This document shows, in pieces, positions 33,001 to 44,600 of a stretch of DNA of 64,000 bases (position 1 is the stretch's first letter; each line of letters begins with the position of its first letter). A program made the position numbers and the translations under genes. The DNA is from a virus. Location of the stretch: IMG/VR virus record IMGVR_UViG_3300033004_000001, positions 1 to 64,000 of that record. One strand, given 5' to 3'. Under the pieces are notes generated by a model. That model searched no databases and was not told the origin of the DNA. It was given only the letters and a program-made list of their open reading frames with translations.

Positions 33001-34058
33001 TTAAATTAGATAACTTTCTAGATGTAGATTCAAGATATGGTAAGATAACTACTCTATTACATAAGGATAATTATCTTTATTTCTGGCAACCTAAAGCTTT
33101 TGGGGTACTATCAGTAGCTCAGAGATCATTAGTACAAGATAATAATCAAGGACAATTAGTTATAGGTACTGGAGGAATATTAGATAGATATGATTATATA
33201 TCAACTAGTGAAGGATGTAGTACTAGATTTTCAGTTGTACAAGGATTAAGAGGACTATATTGGTTTGATAATAACAATAGTGGATTCTACAGATATGGAG
33301 GAAATGGAGTACAATCATTATCTATAACAAAAGGAATTAATAATCTTACTAAAAAATCTATAACATTAGAAAGAGAGAGTATATCAGGATTTGATAAACT
33401 ATATAATGAAGTATTATTTAGTCTTCCTACTGCTGAAACTACCCTTGTATTTAATGAAATATTTGATTCATTTAATGCTGTATATACTTTTGATGCTAAT
33501 TTGTTTATAAAAGCTAATGGAAGTATAAATATATTATCTACTAATAGAGATAGTAAAGATTATTTATATATGCATAATACTGGAGCTAGAACTAATTTCT
33601 ACGGAAGTGATTATCAACCATTGATTAGATTTATAGTTAATGATCATTATGATAAAACAAAGGTATTTGATGGATTACAATTCCAATCTGTTTCTATAGA
33701 TTCATCTAATATAAATCAAATTTATGATACATTTGGAGTAATAAGAGTTTATAATGATTGGCAAAACTCAGATACTCAAAACATTTATACGTCTGGTCCG
33801 TATAAGAATATTAATAGACCAGAGAGAGAATTCATTTTAAACATTCCTAGAAATATAGTTGATGTAGATCCTACAAGTAATCCTGATATCTTTTCTGTTA
33901 TTAATTTAGATAGTTCAAAACTATTTAAAGAACGTATGAGAGATAAATATATTATTGTAGAATTATATTATACTACTTCTTCAGAAGATAATTATTCTTT
34001 TAGTGTTCCTTATATAACTACTAATTATAGGATATCTAGAAGCCAACAACAAATATAA
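30087..34058 (+). CDS. Tail stabilization (muzzle-type) protein
   Basis: A 1,323-residue protein beginning NNRYQATNTFSGGMNSDADK followed by KNQYLYAENFRLFGD, a start characteristic of the 'stabilization'/muzzle tail proteins of crAss-like phages (relatives of P22 gp10). The remainder is beta-rich, with a repeating Tyr/Ser/Thr/Gly composition and several Ig-like or propeller-like segments (YLYFWQPKAFGVLSVAQRS; RGLYWFDNNNSGFYRYGG). In the known crAss structures this type of protein makes the large tail end through which cargo passes. It overlaps the next gene by 1 base. Confidence 0.75.
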   Translation: MANNRYQATNTFSGGMNSDADKSLVGKNQYLYAENFRLFGDSANSIGSLENVIGNTELTTLNSYIPSGYYICGSGNIRDDLYLCVTQNTSAGQTGYSKVLKVVFNSTGTAVSSVTTVYNDQFSIDGSRLKWNNLPAYRVKIVGRYESATIQKLYFVDGYNPVRSMNVVSVSSTSPVNKFDLIPNFNISAPAFSSFGTGVLTSGRIQYAYQMYDLNGAETLFSPTSSLISISTFSGQTGSNKTFKGSDVDINTNKGIRISILPPSGFSRIRVVSIKYRSLNSVPVISIIADQNISTTPSTTYFYDTGVSNLGSYTYEEFAVVGRGVFIGSEIEEKNNYLFVGNTVDESWDVDFDARAYRFVSSTATGTLTSGHAAIFDSGTWGANNWYNIYNNYKIGGTTEVPDTYDCLNPYNDISLDTQQRRDNSPGYVHLYNFKYKVDGTTLGGSGKYVSYTFRQDHEIPISDTGTNYGEDFCYNTDYSNATVEVTYTGYQRDEIYRFGLIFYDEKGRQSTVKWIGDIRMPYYGDAYSPDEEYEIGPSNWAPSFVSGTTIYARPLGIIFTVDTTTAYSQGARYFKIVRAERKVGDRNILAQGLTPTTILYNDGSGLSYRGFVIPYTGTTTVGGITKQPTVLEFISPEINFNKNLEVNTSSDTIEYIGYGTNQYQYDNFSKSSVTVGTLPSGTNYSHTMKYGGLTTAVSSARYTKITPLTSGLIFGVPTKTVNYTYLDGVNLTGVTYKVLNGVETTMTGSGSSSHFAIGGTKLILKTTNSISNFSTSSYASFYCNYKRSVFNSQYGGNTYAARQFTPYIDCGLVQTCYHPGTLYPYTYVFNVYGGDTYIDMFDYLRNIVTGDVPTTRRTQVIMYFPVETSINLRYREDDCFSKTVDTTNHDKVLLQEIAGSYVSILVPGTNISYTQLTDLYKYNSVYSQPNNTLSYFPKSSLITTGDVIHDNRVMVSDLKINGEAVDSWTIFKLDNFLDVDSRYGKITTLLHKDNYLYFWQPKAFGVLSVAQRSLVQDNNQGQLVIGTGGILDRYDYISTSEGCSTRFSVVQGLRGLYWFDNNNSGFYRYGGNGVQSLSITKGINNLTKKSITLERESISGFDKLYNEVLFSLPTAETTLVFNEIFDSFNAVYTFDANLFIKANGSINILSTNRDSKDYLYMHNTGARTNFYGSDYQPLIRFIVNDHYDKTKVFDGLQFQSVSIDSSNINQIYDTFGVIRVYNDWQNSDTQNIYTSGPYKNINRPEREFILNIPRNIVDVDPTSNPDIFSVINLDSSKLFKERMRDKYIIVELYYTTSSEDNYSFSVPYITTNYRISRSQQQI

Positions 34059-36829
34059 TGAAAAAAAGAATAAGAGTAAAGAGATATCAAACTGGAGGTA
34101 ATCTCAACTATTTAAATAGTGATCCTCAGTTTACTAATCAGATTCAACCTTTGATACAACAACAGCAACAGGCTGGACAGTATGGAACTCAACCTGGTCA
34201 ATTTAATCAGTATATGAATAAAGCTGGTAAATTTGGTGGAGCTTTAGGAACTGGATACTATGCTAGTCAGCAACCTAGTAATCTACCAAGTGCTCAGGGA
34301 GAACAAGGATATAATACTGCTATGGCAGGAGTATCTCAAGCTGGACCTATTGGAGGGGTTATTGGAGGAGTTAGTGCTATAGGAGATGCTATAGGAAAAC
34401 CTATTAGAGCTCATGCAGAACGTACAGATGAAAATACTGGAGGTTATGCTAATATAGGACAAGCTAGACGTACAGCAGTTGTTGGAGCTATGTTTAATCC
34501 TTTTAAAGCTTTGATGGAACATCCTAACTATAAGAAGTTAGATCAGAAAATGAAGTATAATAAGCAAGTTGGTGATTGGAGTAATTCATTAAATACTAGA
34601 GGATCTCAACCTCAGTATAATTATAATCCTACATTTGCTGCAGGAGGAGATTATCCTGGAGTACCAATGAGGATGTATCAAGCTGGAGGAGAATTAGTTG
34701 CTCCTAGAGATGAGATGAGGACAGCAGGAAGTTATGGTAGAGTAGCTCGTTATATAAATAGTATTGGTAATATTAATGATCCTAGATTGTATCAGTCTCC
34801 AGATAGTATAGGACAATATATGACAGTATTACTTAGACCTAAATTAGAAGATAGAGATAAAGATAAAGGATATGTAAATACTTTATCTCAAGCTTATGTT
34901 AATAATTGGAATAAAAAGTTTGGTAAACAATTAGGATATTTTCATGATCCTAATAGACCATCAGTAGGAATAGGATTTGAAAAGGATTCTCCTGAATATA
35001 AGAAGTTATTAATTCAGTATGAAAATGAAAATAAGAAACTAAAACCATCTGGGGTTAGAGCTATTGGAGATAGTGCTTCTGCAGGAATTGGAACTAGTCA
35101 ATATCCATATGGAGGATACCATACTAATTATGGTGGTAATGCTGAATTAGAAGATGATGAAATCTTTCGTACACCTGATGGAGATATGGAAAAAGTAAAT
35201 GGTAGATCTCACGCTCAAGGTGGAGAGAACTATAATCTTCCACAAAATACTGAAATTCTTGGTAAGAACAAAGCTCCTAATGGAAAGTCTTATAAAGAGA
35301 ATGGAGATAGATTAATGAGGCAGTTCAATAAGTATACTAAGATATTAGAAGATAAACCTACAGCATTAGCTAAGAATACTGCTAACTTAATGTTAAAGAA
35401 AGTTCATGAAAATTATACTGATTTAATGAATCAACAAGAGATGGAAAAATATTATATGACTCCAGAAGAGGAAATGGAATATGCTTGTGGAGGAATTGTA
35501 CCTCAATTTAAAGGAGGTGGATGGATAAAGAAAGCTGCTGCTTCTATTAAACGTAGAGGTACTAAAGGTAAATGTACTCCTATTACTAAACCTGGATGTA
35601 CCGGACGTGCCAAGGCACTAGCTAAGACATTTAAGAAAATAGCTAGAAATAGGAAAAAGCATGATGATGGTGGATTAATAAACGAAACTGGATATCTACA
35701 AGGCTATCCTTCAGATAATAATCCTATGAATATTATTCCATCTAACTATATTACTACTAATGGGATGTCTAGACCTATATCTGCAATGAGCGATACTGGA
35801 GACTATCAAAACTTATATCCTAATACTGGTAATTATGCATTTGGTGGAAACTATGTTATGGAGAAACCATTGATGGCTCAAGGAGGATATACAGATTATG
35901 AATATAGACCTTTAGTATATCAAGATGGAGGTGATGTATATCTTAATAAACAACCTAAATATAGAGGATTTATATCTCAACAAGATGCTAATACTGCTAA
36001 GGATTTCTTTGGTAATGATGTTAATGATATAATGGAAACTAGACAGGGTACTCCAGGAATGTTACAACCTAGAGGAATTGGACCATCTGGAATGCCTAAT
36101 CCTATACAAGGTACTATTGGAAAGTATCAATTATCTGGAAGTCAACAGCCTCAATATGGACCAGGACAAGAACATACTAGATTTATAGATCAAGCTCCAG
36201 ATAAATGGTATAATCAAGCTATTGATACTGCTGGACAATATGCTCCTATTGCTTATAATATGTATCAAGGATTATTTGGTAAACCTGAACATATGAATCC
36301 TCAGGATTATTATAATCCTTATGAGAATCAAGTTATGAGTTTAATGAGGAGTAGAAGATATAATGTTGAACCAGAATTAGAAGCTAATAGATTAGCTGCT
36401 GCTGATTATTATCAGAATCTTAGACAAGGAGCTCCATCACAAGGACGTTATTTAGCTGGATTACAAGCTGGACAAACTGGTAGACAGAGAGCTGATGCTG
36501 AAGCTTATGCTAGAAAGCAGAATATAGATAATCAGTATATTGGAGAAGAAGCTTCTACATTAGGTGGATTTGGTTCACAAAGAGCAGGAATGAATTTTCA
36601 AGTTGCAGATATTAATGCTGCTAATAGAGCTGCTCAAAGAAGGTATTTACCAACTGCATTATCTCAATTACAGCAACAAACTCAGATGAACAAGATAATG
36701 AGAGAGAAGAAGAGATTAGCAATGAATCAAGCTTTAACAGATGAGGAACGTCAGAGACTTTATATGGAAGCTTTCAAAGGATATAACTTTGCTAAACGAA
36801 TTAATCCTATAACTGGAGAGGAGATTTAA
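34058..36829 (+). CDS. Capsid cargo/ejection protein with repeated aromatic-xx-GG motifs
   Basis: 923 residues. It is Gln/Gly/Asn/Tyr-rich and contains a short motif that recurs at widely spaced points: YQTGG near residue 12, FAAGG near 195, YQAGG near 209, YACGG, FKGGG, YAFGG, MAQGG and YQDGG. A basic segment follows the centre (IKKAAASIKRRGTKGK). The last 200 residues are helical (EANRLAAADYYQNLRQGAPSQGR...AEAYARKQN). Its place between the muzzle protein and the RNA polymerase protein matches crAss-like ejected cargo proteins. Function inferred from order. Confidence 0.6.
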   Translation: MKKRIRVKRYQTGGNLNYLNSDPQFTNQIQPLIQQQQQAGQYGTQPGQFNQYMNKAGKFGGALGTGYYASQQPSNLPSAQGEQGYNTAMAGVSQAGPIGGVIGGVSAIGDAIGKPIRAHAERTDENTGGYANIGQARRTAVVGAMFNPFKALMEHPNYKKLDQKMKYNKQVGDWSNSLNTRGSQPQYNYNPTFAAGGDYPGVPMRMYQAGGELVAPRDEMRTAGSYGRVARYINSIGNINDPRLYQSPDSIGQYMTVLLRPKLEDRDKDKGYVNTLSQAYVNNWNKKFGKQLGYFHDPNRPSVGIGFEKDSPEYKKLLIQYENENKKLKPSGVRAIGDSASAGIGTSQYPYGGYHTNYGGNAELEDDEIFRTPDGDMEKVNGRSHAQGGENYNLPQNTEILGKNKAPNGKSYKENGDRLMRQFNKYTKILEDKPTALAKNTANLMLKKVHENYTDLMNQQEMEKYYMTPEEEMEYACGGIVPQFKGGGWIKKAAASIKRRGTKGKCTPITKPGCTGRAKALAKTFKKIARNRKKHDDGGLINETGYLQGYPSDNNPMNIIPSNYITTNGMSRPISAMSDTGDYQNLYPNTGNYAFGGNYVMEKPLMAQGGYTDYEYRPLVYQDGGDVYLNKQPKYRGFISQQDANTAKDFFGNDVNDIMETRQGTPGMLQPRGIGPSGMPNPIQGTIGKYQLSGSQQPQYGPGQEHTRFIDQAPDKWYNQAIDTAGQYAPIAYNMYQGLFGKPEHMNPQDYYNPYENQVMSLMRSRRYNVEPELEANRLAAADYYQNLRQGAPSQGRYLAGLQAGQTGRQRADAEAYARKQNIDNQYIGEEASTLGGFGSQRAGMNFQVADINAANRAAQRRYLPTALSQLQQQTQMNKIMREKKRLAMNQALTDEERQRLYMEAFKGYNFAKRINPITGEEI

Positions 36830-36831
36830 TA

Positions 36832-38673
36832 ATGGCTATTTCAAGATATGACCAACCTGCTCAATCTAATGCTTTAGATACTTTTGTTAATACTTACGTT
36901 CCAATTCCTTTTGAAGAAATGATGAAAGTTGGGATGATGAAGAAACAACAAGAGGATCAAGGATTTGAGAATCTAGCTAAAACTTACGAAGATACTCATA
37001 ATCTTAAATATATATCTGGATCTGAGGATGAAAAATATATCAAACAACATGTATTACCAACTTCAGAAGATATATTTAATAGATATGCTAATCAAGATTT
37101 GAGTGATCCTGTTGTTCAACGTAAGATGAGAATGGAATTTAATTCTAAGATTGATAGAAATAGAATTAGAGATATTCAAAGTTCTTATGAAGGATGGCAA
37201 AACTATTTAAAAGATAATGCTAAATTAAAGATGGAGGGTAAGGCATCTCCATTTGAAGAAGATCCATCTAGAGGATGGGATAGTAGTAAGCATGGAGTAT
37301 TTACTAAATCACCTGAAGCTTATAATGATCCTATCAAAGAGATAAGAGAAAATCTATTTGCTCCAGTACATGATAGTACTTTAAAGAGTATTAATCTTGG
37401 AGAAGGTAATATAGAAGTAATGAGTGGAGTTAATCAAAAAATGATTGATGATATTACTGTAAAGAATTTACCTAACTACTTACGTAATAATACTGGAAGG
37501 AATGCTATCAAAGAGTTTAGAGCTAGTACAGGATTAACTGAAGATCAAGCTAGTGATGCTAAGATATTAGCAATGGCATTTAGAGCTGCTGGAGAACCCT
37601 ATCTAAGACAGAATCAAAAGATTGAACATATGCAGAGACCTAGACCTGATAAGAATAAAGGTACTAAACCAATGTTTTCTAATGCATCTAATACTCAATC
37701 ATTAAAGAATACAGATAGAGTTACGATAGGTAAAGAATATATAGGAGTTAATCTTAATGAAGCTGATGATCCAGTTAAGATGATGAAATCTGGACATTAT
37801 AATGAGAAAGGAAATCTTAAGATTAATGTTCCTAGTACTACTGGTGAAAGTATTAAAGATATTTGGGAGGATATAAAAAAGTCTATTAGTACTGGAAAAA
37901 TGGATACAGGAACAGAACAAGTAGGTTATGCTGATATATCAAAATTAGCACAAAATTATAATAATCAAAGAACTATAATTAATAGTATTAAAGAATCAAA
38001 TCCAGAATTAGCAAATTCTTCAGATATCGAAGTAATGGGTGCTTATGCTAAAGCTTATAAAAATGCTGAGAATGTAGATTATAATGTATATTTATATCCT
38101 AATGATTCTAAGAATAATGTAGCAAAAGATATGACTGACTTAATAACTAAAGATTTAGGAGGTAGATTGTTATATAGTGCTCAAACTGGAAAACATGCAG
38201 GAGAACCAATTAATACTATAGATGATATATTTAAGAAACTAAATGTACCAAAAGCAGATAGAAAAAGATCAAATATATCTGTTAGTGGAGCAGTACCTGC
38301 AAAGAATGCTTATAAGGCTAGTATAGCAGCTAGTGATGGTCCACATGATTTCTTAGTATCTACTAATCAAAGAGAACAACACGCTTTCAAACTTGTAGAA
38401 GATGCTAATAGATTAGCTAATAATGGAATTCTTGGAGATAAACCATTGGTTTATAAAGATGAAAATGGTAATATTACAGATAAATATACAATTAGAACTC
38501 ATATAGATATGAATGGTCCTAGGGGTCCAGAATTTGTTTCAGATATAGTTATGGGTAATAAAGCAATGTCGTTGAATGAATTAGAATATAGATCTGCACA
38601 TTCATTAGAAGTACCAGATAACTCACCAGATAATACACAACCTGAAAATATAACTTATTCAGATGCCGAATAA
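36832..38673 (+). CDS. Capsid cargo/ejection-like protein
   Basis: 613 residues. The N-terminal part is helical (AQSNALDTFVNTYVPIPFEEMMKVGMM, then KQQEDQGFENLAKTYEDTHN), followed by a mixed Lys/Asp/Asn-rich body and a negatively charged tail (DNSPDNTQPENITYSDAE). It starts 2 bases after the previous cargo-like gene and overlaps the start of the RNA polymerase gene by 11 bases, which suggests that the three are made and packaged together. No enzyme motif is seen. Confidence 0.55.
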   Translation: MAISRYDQPAQSNALDTFVNTYVPIPFEEMMKVGMMKKQQEDQGFENLAKTYEDTHNLKYISGSEDEKYIKQHVLPTSEDIFNRYANQDLSDPVVQRKMRMEFNSKIDRNRIRDIQSSYEGWQNYLKDNAKLKMEGKASPFEEDPSRGWDSSKHGVFTKSPEAYNDPIKEIRENLFAPVHDSTLKSINLGEGNIEVMSGVNQKMIDDITVKNLPNYLRNNTGRNAIKEFRASTGLTEDQASDAKILAMAFRAAGEPYLRQNQKIEHMQRPRPDKNKGTKPMFSNASNTQSLKNTDRVTIGKEYIGVNLNEADDPVKMMKSGHYNEKGNLKINVPSTTGESIKDIWEDIKKSISTGKMDTGTEQVGYADISKLAQNYNNQRTIINSIKESNPELANSSDIEVMGAYAKAYKNAENVDYNVYLYPNDSKNNVAKDMTDLITKDLGGRLLYSAQTGKHAGEPINTIDDIFKKLNVPKADRKRSNISVSGAVPAKNAYKASIAASDGPHDFLVSTNQREQHAFKLVEDANRLANNGILGDKPLVYKDENGNITDKYTIRTHIDMNGPRGPEFVSDIVMGNKAMSLNELEYRSAHSLEVPDNSPDNTQPENITYSDAE

Positions 38674-41600
38674 TAAACAACAGGCTCAACAGGAACCTAC
38701 TCCATCTTGGGCATTACAACGAAATAGACCAACTTATAATACTGTAACAGGAGAATTCTCTCCTGTTAGTTCTTTATTGGATAAAGATGAACATGAAAGA
38801 ATAAAGAAGATTCCATTTACTGGAGGTAATGCTGCAACTTATTTAGGTGATGCTGGAGAATCTGTTTATGACAAAAATTTAAGTAGACAGAATATAGATC
38901 TTAAAGATGAGTTTAGAGGACAGAATCAACCTGCTATGGCGAAGCTTGGTGCTGGATTAGCTAAAGCATTGATTACTACTGGGACTACTGCAGCTGATGG
39001 AATAATTGGTACAGCTGTAGGATTAGGTAATATGGCTGTTGAACAGAAAGGATCTGCATTTTGGGATAATCCATTTACTAATTGGATGAATGATATTAAC
39101 AATAGTGCAGAAAAATGGTTTCCAAGTTATTATACAGAACAAGAAAAGAATGCTTCATTCATAGGACAATTAGGTTATGCTAACTTTTGGGGTGATAAAT
39201 TTCTAAAGAATTTAGGATTTGTTGCTGGTATGGTTCTAGATGGAGTTATTACTGGTGGTGCTTCAATGGAAGCTTTAGGTGGTAAAGCTATTGCAGCTAA
39301 GTTACCAGAGGCTATAGCAAATGCTGCTTTAAAAGGATCTGAAGCTTTAGCTACTGCTAGTAAAGCTGGTGATATGATAGGATTAACTTCAGAGATAATA
39401 AATAATGCTAAACAATTAAATAGAATTAACAAGATATCTCAAGGAGTTAGTAGCATATTATCTGCTCAAGGTATGTCTAGATTTATGGCTTTAGATGATG
39501 CTAATAGATTCTATACTGAAAATTATCAGAAGTTACAACAGCAAATGCAAGATGGTAAGATAGGATTAGAAGATTATAATCTTAAAATGGCATCATTAAA
39601 GAAAGCTTCTGAAGGATATGGTAATGCTGACTTCTTAGCTAATGTAGTTGTATTAGGATTATCTAGTGGAATACAGTTTAAGAATTTATTTACTAAAGGA
39701 TTTACTCCATCAGAAACTATTGCTAAAGGAATTGTTGGATCTGTAGAAGCTGGATATACTTATGAACGTCCAGTTATTCAACATGCTGCTAAAATTGCTA
39801 AGAATATATTAGCAGAGTCTGGAATGTTTCAAGAACAATATGCTGCTTCAGTAGCTACTAGTGATTTTTATCAAAAGAAATTTGATGGAAAGAAACAAGA
39901 TAAGATTGATGATATTTATCATTCTATTTATAAAGGGTTAGTTGATGCTTATGGAAGTAGAGAAGGATGGAATCAAGGACTACTTGGATCAGTTATAGGA
40001 TTAATTGGCGTACCTACTATTTCTAGTAAAGGATTAGATTGGGGTGGAGGTATTAGAGGAGATATTAAAGAGGTTAGAGAACAAAACGCAGCTAATCAAG
40101 AAGCTGCTAGACGTCTTAATGAAGTTCTTAAATCTGATGATTTTAAGAATAATTATCAATCATTAATTAGAAATTTATCATTAGAAGATGAAAAGAATGA
40201 AGCTGCAGCTAAGGGAGATAAGTTTGAAGTTCTTAATAAACAACATGATCAATTTATAAATGATGCTTTACAATTCATTAGGGCTGGAAGATATGAAGAC
40301 TTTCAAAATAATATTAAATTTATAAGAAATTCTAATGCTGAAGAAGTTAAACAGTTATTTAAAACTAAGACAAATGAAGATGTTACTAGAGAACTGTATG
40401 GATTAAAACCTAAAGCTTTAGAAGGACATGTGTTTGAGAAATATACAGCAGATGAGATAACTGATAAACTTAATGAGAATGCTAATAAGATGCTTTCAAA
40501 TGCTAAGACTATAAAAGATTTATATGACGCATATTCTGTAAAGTATCCTGGAATATCTGAAGATGCTAAAGAGTTATTAATATATACTGCATCTAAGCTA
40601 GAAGATATAAATGAACGTCTTAATGATATTAATAAAGAATCTATTAATAAATTTGGATTAGATATTAACAATTATATCAAACTTAAGAAAGACGGAAATA
40701 TAGATTTATCTTCTGTAGCAGAAGGTATGGAAGAGTATCAAAAGCATTATGATCAAGTAATAAAAGAACAAGAATTATCTGGTAGGTTTAATCCTGTAGA
40801 TGTTGAAAACTTTGAAAGAAATTTTCAAGACTTTCCAAAATTAATTATTACTAAAGCAGATTTTATAGATTTATATAGACAGAATATAACTGCTAAAGGG
40901 CCAGAGAAAGTACAAGAGACTATTAACAAAGCAGATGAAGAAAGAAAGACTGTAGAAGGAACTGCTGTAATTGAACCTATGCCTGATGATTTAGTCACTT
41001 ATACTAATACTGATGGAGAAACTAATGTATATAAAATTAATCAAATTGATGAGAATGATAATGTAACTTTAACTCCTACTGATACTGAAGGTGTACCAAC
41101 TGGTGAGGCAGATATAATAGTTACTAAGAATGATATCAAATTATATCAAAAAGAAGGAAAAGGTAAAGAAGAATTAAGTAAAACTGAACCTGTAAATGAA
41201 AGTGAAACTACAACGGTTCCAAATAAAGAATTCTATCCTGAACATGGTAGAGGTCTTAGAGATGCATCTGTATCTATATCACATTCTCATTGGGATGGAA
41301 AGTTAGGTAAGACAGTAATTAGAAATGAAGATTTTGATAAGTATATATCTTCACCAAAGAATGATATAACTAAAGATAAAGTTCAGTTTCGTATTGATAC
41401 TGGTACTGAAGATGAATATAAAAGTAGTTTATGGAGACTTCATAAGAAGATTAAAGCTAAGTTAGACAAAGGAGAAACGTTTACTGAGAAGGAAATTAGT
41501 GATATAGTTAATTCTAGAAGAACTACTGAAGATAGAGATGAATATAATTCTATAGTTGATACATTACCAATTAAAATAGATTATATTACTAAAGATGGTG

Positions 41601-44600
41601 AAGTATTTGATAAAGGATTGTATTATCATGATAGTAATTTTATTCATCAGAATAAAGCTGGTGAATGGAATATCAGAATTCCTAGAGAGTATAAAACTCC
41701 AGAAGCAATTAAAGACTATGTACAATCAGAAAGAGAAAAAGTAAGACAGAATAGAAAAGTTTTACTAACTGCAATCTTATCTGGAAAAGATGTTATTCTT
41801 CATAATATTAAAAGAATAAGTTCTATTCCAAACAATACTGGAAAGAATAGAAATATTGATGAGGTATTAAGAGAAATAGATCCTGATATAAATACTAATA
41901 CTATTGGATTAGGAATAGCTATTGGTAAAGGAAAAGAGAAAGGTATAATATGGACTGGGCATGGTAAAGATAATTTAAAAGGTACTGGAAGCCCTGGTCA
42001 TGTATTCTTTCAAACTAATTTAACTAGTGATGGAGAACCAGAAACTATTAAAGCTAATATATCTAAGTTATCTCAAGAACATGCTAATATATTATGGGAT
42101 GCTATAGTTACTAGATCTCGTAAAGGTAGTGGAGGTAATCAAGCTATACTACCAAATGAAGATGTACAAGGTCTTACAGTAGGAAATGTAATAAACTTAT
42201 TAACTGCTTTTGGTAGAGGTACTGATATTAATCATCCAGATAATGTTGGAAAGAGTCATCTTAAAGATAAACAATTATTTATAGATAATAAACTTAATTT
42301 ACATTATGGAGATAATATAGTAGATCTACATGATGTACTTAAAGGAACTATAGATAGAAATAAGGCTAGAGATAAGTTTGTTAATTGGGCTGTTAATAAT
42401 AAGAATTATAATGTTGCTAAAGAAATTCCAGAGTTAGGAATAGAACTTAATGAACCTATGACTAGAAAATTTAAGTTAGGCTCATGGGTTAGTGATGGAA
42501 CAGATACATATTCTGGTAGTCTAATTAAGAATGGATTTGTTCAAACTGATGTAGCTGAATTTGAAAAGTCTGGGTCGTTATTCCATGCTCCAGTTACTAT
42601 GGTTGATTTAAATGAATCAGGATTAGAAATTAAACCTACTCAACCAATTGTAAATAAAGCTAAGAGAGATGCTAAATTAGTTGACACTCAAGCTACTAAA
42701 CCATCTAATAAACCTAAGAATACTGGAACTAAAAAGATTGAAGCTTCAGAGAAACTTGATATTAAACCTAATGATTTAGAAAAGATTAGATCTTTACCAG
42801 TTGGAACTGATATATATATTACTATACAAGGAACTGCTGGGGAAGGATCAGAAGTTAGAAAAACAGAAGTTCCAAAGTTATTTGTATCGGTAGTAGATAA
42901 TAAAGGTAAAAAAGGATTTCAAATTCAGAATCCTAGAGCTAGAACTTATTTTGATATCTCTACGGCTGAATATATGGATGATCCAAATAAGATATTAGAA
43001 GTTGGAGATGAATCAGTTAAACAATTATCTTCATTAATATCTCAATATAGTAAAGAGGGATTTGATGTTAATATAGATACTTCAAAAGCTATTAAGAAAC
43101 CTATAGCTAAAGTTGAATCTAAAGTTGAAGAAGCTTATGAAGAAGCTAAAGAAAAATATGGAGAAGTATTAACTAAATTAGCAGAAGAAACTCCTCCTAC
43201 TGAAGAAGAACCAATTGATATTAAATTTACTGGAGATCCATTAAATGATGTAGAAACTGATCCTGAAGGAGCTCCATTTAAAATGGTTTATGATGAATCT
43301 CGTAAATATAAACCAGCTGAAATAGAAAAAGAAGTTAAATGGTTTCACGATAAGCTTGGTAAAGATATTCCAATTGAATTAAGAGAAGGATTAATTGATG
43401 TAGCTAAAGTTGGAGGTAAGAAAGCATTTGGACAATTAACTAGAGATGGAATTACTTTATCCAAAATAGCAGAAGAAGGGACTGTATATCATGAAGCATT
43501 TCATAGAGTATCCTTACTATATTTAGATCCTATTCAACGTGAAGAGATTTATAAAGAAGCTAGAAGTAAATATCCTGAACTTAGTAAATCTTCTACTGAT
43601 AGAAGAGTAGAAGAAAACTTAGCTGAGAAGTTTAAAGATTATATTCAAGATAAAGAGAAGAATCCTGATCATACTTTATTAGGTAAGATTGGAGAATTCT
43701 TTCAAAATTTATGGAATTTAGTTAAACAAATATTTACTGGACCAACTAGATTAACTAGTTTAGATATAGATAAACTATTTAGTTCTATTCAATCTGGTAA
43801 ATTTAAATCTTATAAACCGTTACAAGAGAACTTAGATAGATTAGGATTTGGTACATATGAATTAGAATATAAAGATAGACAGCTAGATAATGTTATCAAC
43901 TTTAAAATGATGAAGTCCTTAATTAGAGGATTATCTAGTATGATAATGGAGCCTGTTAGTTATAAACTATTTAAAGATGAAGCTAGAACTAAGTATTCTA
44001 GTATTGATGTAAAAGATTCTTTATCAGCTATTAACTTTGGTGATCTAAGGAAGAAGATTGAGAAATTAAGAGATGATTATGATAAACATAATAATAGAAA
44101 CAAGCAGGTAATAGACATAATTGAGAAAGGGCAACTAACCCCTGAATTAAGCTCACAGTTGAAAGCAGAGTATGGAGTGGACAATACTACCAGAGTTGCT
44201 ACAAATGCTCACCTTGGGCTTGAAAAGGGCCTTAGACTGGCTTCTTTATATCAGGAGGTACTAGACAACTATGACACTATCTTTAAAGATGAAATTCAGA
44301 ATTATATCTATAACGAACTAGGAGTTAAAAGAATTGATAATGGTGATGAAGACGAAAGAGTAACTAATGCTGAGACAGCAGCACATGATACAGAGGCATA
44401 TGAAAGGTCTGCTAAGGACAGTATTTCTAATGCTATTAAGTTTATGTTGCATGGGTTACATGCATCTGGAGATAAGAATCCTGATACTGGATTATGGGAG
44501 TTTGTACCATTTGATGAAATATGGAGTAGATTATCTAATGATTTACATAATAAGACTACCATAGAAGATATGATTAAGAAGCTTGATTCTTCAAATTATT

